From assembly GCA_020073245.1 (NCBI GenBank), contig JAIQFQ010000021.1, positions 1 to 55,605 on the forward strand: DNA of 55,605 nucleotides, in the 5' to 3' direction. This stretch comes from Terriglobia bacterium. Its GTDB lineage: Bacteria; Acidobacteriota; Thermoanaerobaculia; Thermoanaerobaculales; Thermoanaerobaculaceae. Of this stretch, positions 51,807 through 55,605 are shown piece after piece (the stretch's first letter is position 1; each line of letters begins with the position of its first letter). A program made the translations under genes and the position numbers. A model generated the notes under the pieces. It ran no database searches and was not told the DNA's origin. It saw nothing but the letters and a program-made list of their open reading frames with translations.

Positions 51807-51882
51807 GCGCCGGTGGCTCAATGGATAGAGCACCTGACTTCGGATCAGGCGGTTGGGGGTTCGAGTCCCTCCCGGCGCGCCA
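51807..51882 (+). tRNA. tRNA-Arg (anticodon TCG)
   Basis: A 76-nt cloverleaf. The acceptor stem is GCGCCGG with CCGGCGC, the D-stem GCTC/GAGC, and the anticodon arm CCTGA-CTTCGGA-TCAGG with TCG at 51840-51842. The T-loop is TTCGAGT, with a GGGGG/CCCTC stem that includes one G-T pair. The discriminator base is G and CCA is encoded. It would read CGA codons. No integrase lies beside it. Confidence 0.95.
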
Positions 51883-52521
51883 AATCCAACCACGCAGTTT
51901 GGAGGCCGCCGAGAGGCGGCGTGGCCTGTGCTCGGGGCCGATTGGCGCCCTATCTGCGCCCCTCAGTTTGCGACCGTGACCCCGGGAGGCCTCCTCAATG
52001 GCCCTCCCTCACCCCGGTGCTCAAGCAGCCGTCTGTCCAGTGTTCCCGGTCGGGTCAGCAGGTCCCTTTCCACGACTTTCATCTCGGCCGGCCTGGTGGT
52101 TCTGCGTCACTGCCCGCTCCACGGTCGCTACACGCCGGTCCGGCTGCTCGGCAGTCTCCGCCGGCTGGCAACGCTCGAGCGGGACGAGATAGCTGCCGCG
52201 CTCGGTCGCCGGCCTGTCGCGCTCGGCCGCGAACGGGTGCGCCCGCATCATGGCGTCGCTCCGCTCGAACCGCGGCGGCAGCGAATGGAGACGTGCTCTC
52301 GGTCACGATGCACTCGTGATCCCGACGTTCCGATCCGCCGCATCCGGTCCCGCATGTCGTGTCGTGTGGGAGAGGGGGGCGGCGACGATCCTGTCGCCGC
52401 CCCCAATCCCGATCCCACGCATCGCCGGTCGTGACGGCTACGGCGCCGGTCCCAGCAACCACGTTGCCACGTTGCTGAGGCTGACCTTGCTGTCAGACCG
52501 CTTTGTCCGCCGCCAGACCTA
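51883..52521. other. 639-bp gap with no supported gene
   Basis: Several GC-rich frames cross it in all phases, none with a ribosome-binding site or a recognisable motif. The only clear structure is the inverted repeat at 52375-52404. Confidence 0.5.
52375..52404. terminator. 12-bp perfect inverted repeat
   Basis: GGGGGCGGCGAC (52375-52386) pairs with GTCGCCGCCCCC (52393-52404) around GATCCT. It is about 120 bp beyond the peptidase gene end (minus strand). No T-tract on either side, so it could be a terminator or another structured site. Confidence 0.4.
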
Positions 52522-53967
52522 TTAATGCGGCTTCATCTGTCCGGGCGCAGACGGCTTGCCCGTCGTATGCGGCTTCGACCCGGCAACCGCCGCCGTGCCG
52601 TCACCCGCCGAGACGAACTGGATCAAGTATTCGACGAGTTGATCGGTCGTCGGGGAGCCCAGACCCGTCGAGGCATCCCAGCCCGGCCCGGCATTGAAGC
52701 CCTGCACGCCAAAGTCCGAGTTGTCGCCGCTCGTCACGTCGAAGAAAGAGGCCAAGTAGTGGCTCTTGGCCTGGCCGATATGGTAGAGCGCCCTGTTGAT
52801 GAACCCCAGGTTGTAGCCGGCCTTCTGGTCGGCAATCCCCAGGATGGCCGCCCATTGTGGCGAGCCGGCGCTGGTGCCGCCGAAGAGATACCAGCCCCCG
52901 AAGAGGCGCACGAGCACGCCATGTAACACGGCGGCGTTGTACGACACGTCAGGCGCTCCCCGTTGCTTGCCGCCGTGAATCGTTCCCTGCTGGAACGACG
53001 GCTCGTCGTACACGACACTGAATCCGCCGCCGGTGGCTCCAAACCCGGCTACGGATTCGTTCCACACAATCTCGCCCTCGTAGGTTCCAGGAGCGGGGTG
53101 CGAGGTCGGATCACACCCGAGGACCGTCAGGCAATAGCGATCCGCGTGCAACTCGGTGCCGCCCACTGCGGTGACCAGCGGGTCAACGGCAGGCGAGGAC
53201 GCCGCTTTGACAGCCGCCGAGTCGTCGCAATTCGGTAGCGCCGCCCCGTCATCCCCCGACGAGGCGAAGATCGTGATGCCCTTCATCGTGGCGTCGGCGA
53301 ACACCTGATGCTGCTGCGCCAGCAGGTCGGGGTCCATGCAGCTCTCGTTCTCGCCGAAGCTCTGGGAGATGACGTCGCCGAGATTGTTATCCACTGCGTA
53401 CTTCGTGGCGCTCAGGATGTCGACGTCGGAGTTCGATTTTGCGAGGACCAGCGTGATGTTGGCGCCGGGCGCGATCGCGTGCGCCCACTCGACGTCCAGC
53501 GTGATCTCTGACGCCCACCCGGAGTCAAACGGACCGAGACCATCCGGCGCAACCTGGGTGAATGTGCCGAGGCTGGGGTTGGGCGGGCCGCCAAGCCCGT
53601 TCAGGCTGGGCAGGCCGTAGAAGGTGTTGAAGTAGTTCAGATCCCCGACAAGGGACGGGTCCGAGAACGCGTCGATGATGACGATCGTCCTTCCGTTGCC
53701 GTCGAAGCCGGCGCTAATGAGCGTGTCAATGTTGTAGGCATGCCGCATCTGATACGGGTCGTAACAGGTAGCACCCGGGCTGAGGCCGATCACCTGGCAG
53801 GTGAAGAGGCCATAGTTCGGCCCCGCGGTGGCAGCCGGTATGGCTTGCGGACCGATCTTCAGGAATGGCGAAACGGAGGAGCCTGCGCCGGCCGCGCTGC
53901 CGGGCACCGCCACGAGGCAGATCATCAAGGCTACTGCGAAAGCGGATAGTACGTTGCGAGTTCTCAT
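52522..53967 (-). CDS. Exported S53 (sedolisin-like) serine peptidase without propeptide
   Basis: A 481-residue exported endopeptidase. The ATG at 53967 follows AAAGGA by 5 nt; the signal peptide ends near GSAAG (residue 26). The catalytic region carries sedolisin features: Glu154 and Asp158 in SEITLDVEW (ExxxD), Asp239 in ASSGDDGA, and Ser366 in GGTSAGSP. GFSVVYDEPSFQ and GAPDVSYNA are also typical. The C-terminal calcium site (FFDVTSGDNS and later Asp residues) is recognisable. Most S53 enzymes have an N-terminal pro-kumamolisin domain of about 150-190 residues; here catalytic-type sequence begins only about 25 residues after the signal peptide. Such prodomain-less forms exist in Acidobacteria-like genomes. 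The last 30 residues are Pro/Ser/Thr-rich. Confidence 0.88.
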   Translation of the reverse strand: MRTRNVLSAFAVALMICLVAVPGSAAGAGSSVSPFLKIGPQAIPAATAGPNYGLFTCQVIGLSPGATCYDPYQMRHAYNIDTLISAGFDGNGRTIVIIDAFSDPSLVGDLNYFNTFYGLPSLNGLGGPPNPSLGTFTQVAPDGLGPFDSGWASEITLDVEWAHAIAPGANITLVLAKSNSDVDILSATKYAVDNNLGDVISQSFGENESCMDPDLLAQQHQVFADATMKGITIFASSGDDGAALPNCDDSAAVKAASSPAVDPLVTAVGGTELHADRYCLTVLGCDPTSHPAPGTYEGEIVWNESVAGFGATGGGFSVVYDEPSFQQGTIHGGKQRGAPDVSYNAAVLHGVLVRLFGGWYLFGGTSAGSPQWAAILGIADQKAGYNLGFINRALYHIGQAKSHYLASFFDVTSGDNSDFGVQGFNAGPGWDASTGLGSPTTDQLVEYLIQFVSAGDGTAAVAGSKPHTTGKPSAPGQMKPH

Positions 53968-54270
53968 TCGTGTCCTTTCTTCGGTTTGAGATGGTTGGCA
54001 ATTAGGTCGTCCTGATGGTGCCCAAGAGAGCTAGTCGAGGAGTCAAACCTGGATGGCGCACCTCCTTTGTTTAGAGGATCAACACCCATGCCCCCGTGGA
54101 AATTTCCGCGAGATGCTCGGACTTCGGCTGAGCTCCTTCCGCCCTGCTCACCCGACCTGTGGGATCACACCCATGGAGGCCAGCACCGGCCAACGCCAGG
54201 CATCGGCCGCTCCGAGCCCCGCGCTTCTTGGTGCAAGCCGCCGTGCAATCTCAGCAAGGAGATCCGAAGA

Positions 54271-54375
54271 GTGCAGCCGGGCATCCGCCTGGGTCCCTAT
54301 GAGATCGTTGCCCCGATCGGCTCGGGCGGGATGGGCGATGTGCACCACGCCCAACGGGAAGCCGAGGCGGCCTGA
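54271..54375 (+). pseudogene. Truncated Ser/Thr kinase relic
   Basis: GTG at 54271 follows AAGGAG by 9 nt and encodes a typical bacterial kinase start (IRLGPYEIVAPIGSGGMG), including the Gly-rich loop. It then turns into HHAQREAEAA and stops at residue 34. Nothing downstream encodes the rest of a kinase. It is therefore a start fragment, maintained or recent, since the ribosome-binding site is intact. The remaining gap (53968-54270 and 54376-54506) shows nothing else. Confidence 0.6.
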
Positions 54376-54506
54376 CCTGAGGATGTGAGGACGGCGGCAT
54401 GCGCCCCGCCCTTGCACTCAGATGGTTCGGCGCCGCCGCCAGGCCGTTAGGGTTTCCCGCTTTCGCGTCTTTCAGCATATCCTTGCCTCCACAGGTTGTC
54501 TGAGGG

Positions 54507-55436
54507 ATGAGCGCAGACCGGAGACCGGACGTGCACATCAGCGTGGTGATCGCCACCGTGGGGCGCACGCGCCACTTGGCGACATCGCTCGCCGCCTACG
54601 CGCGGCTCGTGGCGGATACCCCGCCGTTCGAGGTGATCGTCGTGCTCGACGGTGAGGACCCGGACTCCCTGGCCGTCGCCTCGCGACCCTACCCCTTCCC
54701 CACGCGCGTCCTCTCCCAACCGGCCGCGGGCATCGGCCCGGCCAAGAACCTCGGAGTGAGCGCAGCCAGGGGAGACTTCATCGTGTTTCTCAATGACGAC
54801 ACCCGGCCGGAGCCTTCTTGCCTGCGCGCGCACGCCGAGGCGCAGGAACGCCTCGGTCCCTGCATCGTCGTCGGCAGGGTCGACTGGGACCCCGAGCAGG
54901 TCATCACGCCTTACATGGCCTGGCTCGCCCCGGCCGGTCACCAGTTCAACTTCACGCGCCTCGAACCCGACGCGCCGCTCCCCTGGGACGCGTGCTGGGG
55001 CGCACACCTGGGTGCGCCACGCGCGTGGCTCCTGGACGAGCCGTTCGACCCGTCTCTGCCCTACCCGGTGCTCGAGGATGGGGAGTGGGCGTACCGCCAG
55101 ACAATGCGAGGCCGGGCTCTGCGATATGTGCCGACAACCCGCGCACTTCACGACCACTATATCGGCGGGCCGCGAGACTACGCTTTCCGCCCGCGCGCCG
55201 CAGGCGCCACCGCCTGGCGGGTCGCAGCCCGCCATCCGCGCCTTGCGTACAGGCTTCTCGTCCGCCCGGTACTCGCCGCCTTCGCCGCCACGGCCCTGGC
55301 TATCTGGCCGACGCGGTGGCGACGTCGCACCGTGTGGGACCTCGCGTATCGCTGGGGCTACGTCTCCGGGCTGCTCGTCCCCCCTCTGTCCCGAGGCTAC
55401 GTGCCGGTGCGATCGGTGCCGGAGGCGGTAGAGTAA
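54507..55436 (+). CDS. Family 2 glycosyltransferase
   Basis: A 309-residue enzyme that would transfer a sugar from a nucleotide-sugar donor. The GT-A fold is clear: VHISVVIATVGR at the start, VIVVLDGEDP, AGIGPAKNLGVSAARGD, then FLNDDTRPEP as the DxD-like metal-binding motif. LEDGEWAYR near residue 190 is the usual acidic base motif. A short hydrophobic segment near residues 255-275 may be a membrane contact. It precedes the partial asparagine synthetase gene by 38 bp, and together they may belong to a surface polysaccharide cluster that continues beyond the window. ATG at 54507 with TGAGGG about 8 nt upstream. Confidence 0.88.
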   Translation: MSADRRPDVHISVVIATVGRTRHLATSLAAYARLVADTPPFEVIVVLDGEDPDSLAVASRPYPFPTRVLSQPAAGIGPAKNLGVSAARGDFIVFLNDDTRPEPSCLRAHAEAQERLGPCIVVGRVDWDPEQVITPYMAWLAPAGHQFNFTRLEPDAPLPWDACWGAHLGAPRAWLLDEPFDPSLPYPVLEDGEWAYRQTMRGRALRYVPTTRALHDHYIGGPRDYAFRPRAAGATAWRVAARHPRLAYRLLVRPVLAAFAATALAIWPTRWRRRTVWDLAYRWGYVSGLLVPPLSRGYVPVRSVPEAVE

Positions 55437-55474
55437 CCGCGACGGCGCGCAGGGGCTCGGGAGGACGGAAGCGG

Positions 55475-55605
55475 ATGTGCGGGATTTGCGGGGTTGCCTT
55501 TGCCGATCCGCGGCGGCGTGCGGAGCAGGCGACGATTGAACGGATGATGGCGTCGCTCGCCCATCGGGGCCCCGACGGGAGCGGCAGTACCCGGCCCTCA
55601 GGCGC
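55475..55605 (+). CDS. asnB: Asparagine synthase (glutamine-hydrolysing), partial
   Basis: The window ends inside this gene after 43 codons. The ATG at 55475 follows GGGAGGA by 9 nt. MCGICGVAF opens a class II glutamine amidotransferase domain: Cys2, exposed after Met removal, is the nucleophile. HRGPDGSG is the conserved substrate-binding segment. Together with the GT2 gene 38 bp upstream it suggests a polysaccharide or exosortase-linked cluster, since asnB-like genes are common there. Fusions or other amidotransferases with the same start cannot be excluded without the rest. Confidence 0.85.
   Translation, partial: MCGICGVAFADPRRRAEQATIERMMASLAHRGPDGSGSTRPSG

Noticed and set aside
51807..51882. 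tRNA as island attachment site
   Set aside because: No integrase, direct repeat or composition change adjoins it; the low-GC island is about 14 kb away.
46419..51893. Longer kinase frame starting near 51893
   Set aside because: Its N-terminus (GTRTPNRLIRSQVLYP) is the well-known antisense reading of a tRNA; the membrane helix and a ribosome-binding site support GTG 51413.

Overview
The window is a high-GC bacterial segment. No rRNA or housekeeping marker is present, so phylum is an inference. Zinc-ribbon/Ser-Thr kinase fusions, very large hybrid sensor kinases, many secreted proteins with IPTL-CTERM-like tails, and FG-GAP/LRR surface proteins together suggest an Acidobacteriota-like organism (for example Thermoanaerobaculia). 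Genes are on both strands, and most very long antisense reading frames are GC-rich shadows.

Layout. (1) 28-7988: a promoter, then a three-gene fructose-type PTS (IIC, IIB and an HPr-EI-IIA fusion), closely followed by an exported GH38 alpha-mannosidase. (2) 8271-17265: a secreted protein ending in a recurrent C-terminal module that I call WVPVASH; a hybrid histidine kinase; two exported proteins with IPTL-CTERM-like tails; and a STAS/SpoIIAA-like protein. (3) 17469-22830: a zinc-ribbon Ser/Thr kinase fused to a polytopic membrane domain, a small membrane protein and an EmrB-type exporter. (4) 23161-30729: a 1479-residue LRR/Fn3/Ig/beta-propeller protein with two WVPVASH modules, a small secreted protein, a relic of the large gene, a 56-residue Cys-rich protein and a GT39-like glycosyltransferase. 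(5) 31082-37933: a region of visibly lower GC that looks like a defence island. It holds a class III nucleotide-cyclase-like gene, a YkgJ-like Cys-cluster gene and, on the minus strand, a restriction-methylation (RM) gene, a specificity (S) gene, a HEPN-like gene and a GIY-YIG gene. (6) 37938-46418: secreted and surface proteins amid heavy repeat structure, including three tandem paralogues with IPTL-CTERM-like tails, each preceded by an array of 26-bp repeats. (7) 46419-55605: a giant hybrid sensor kinase, tRNA-Arg(TCG), a sedolisin-type peptidase, a kinase relic, a GT2 glycosyltransferase and the start of an asparagine synthetase gene.

The most interesting observation is the junction between the RM and S genes. 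The RM frame ends in a U-UUU-UUC heptamer, a 6-nt spacer containing the stop codon, and an 8-bp GC stem. The S frame is open in the -1 frame straight through this site and has no ATG, GTG or TTG until well inside the recognisable protein. This is the layout of a programmed -1 frameshift that would make both a free RM protein and a 1085-residue RM-S fusion. A HEPN-like gene overlaps the S stop codon by 4 bp and a GIY-YIG gene follows.

The second theme is an exported proteome with two alternative C-termini: IPTL-CTERM-like sorting tails, or the roughly 225-residue WVPVASH module. In the triplicated locus, each gene's promoter -35 box is formed at the end of a tandem-repeat array.
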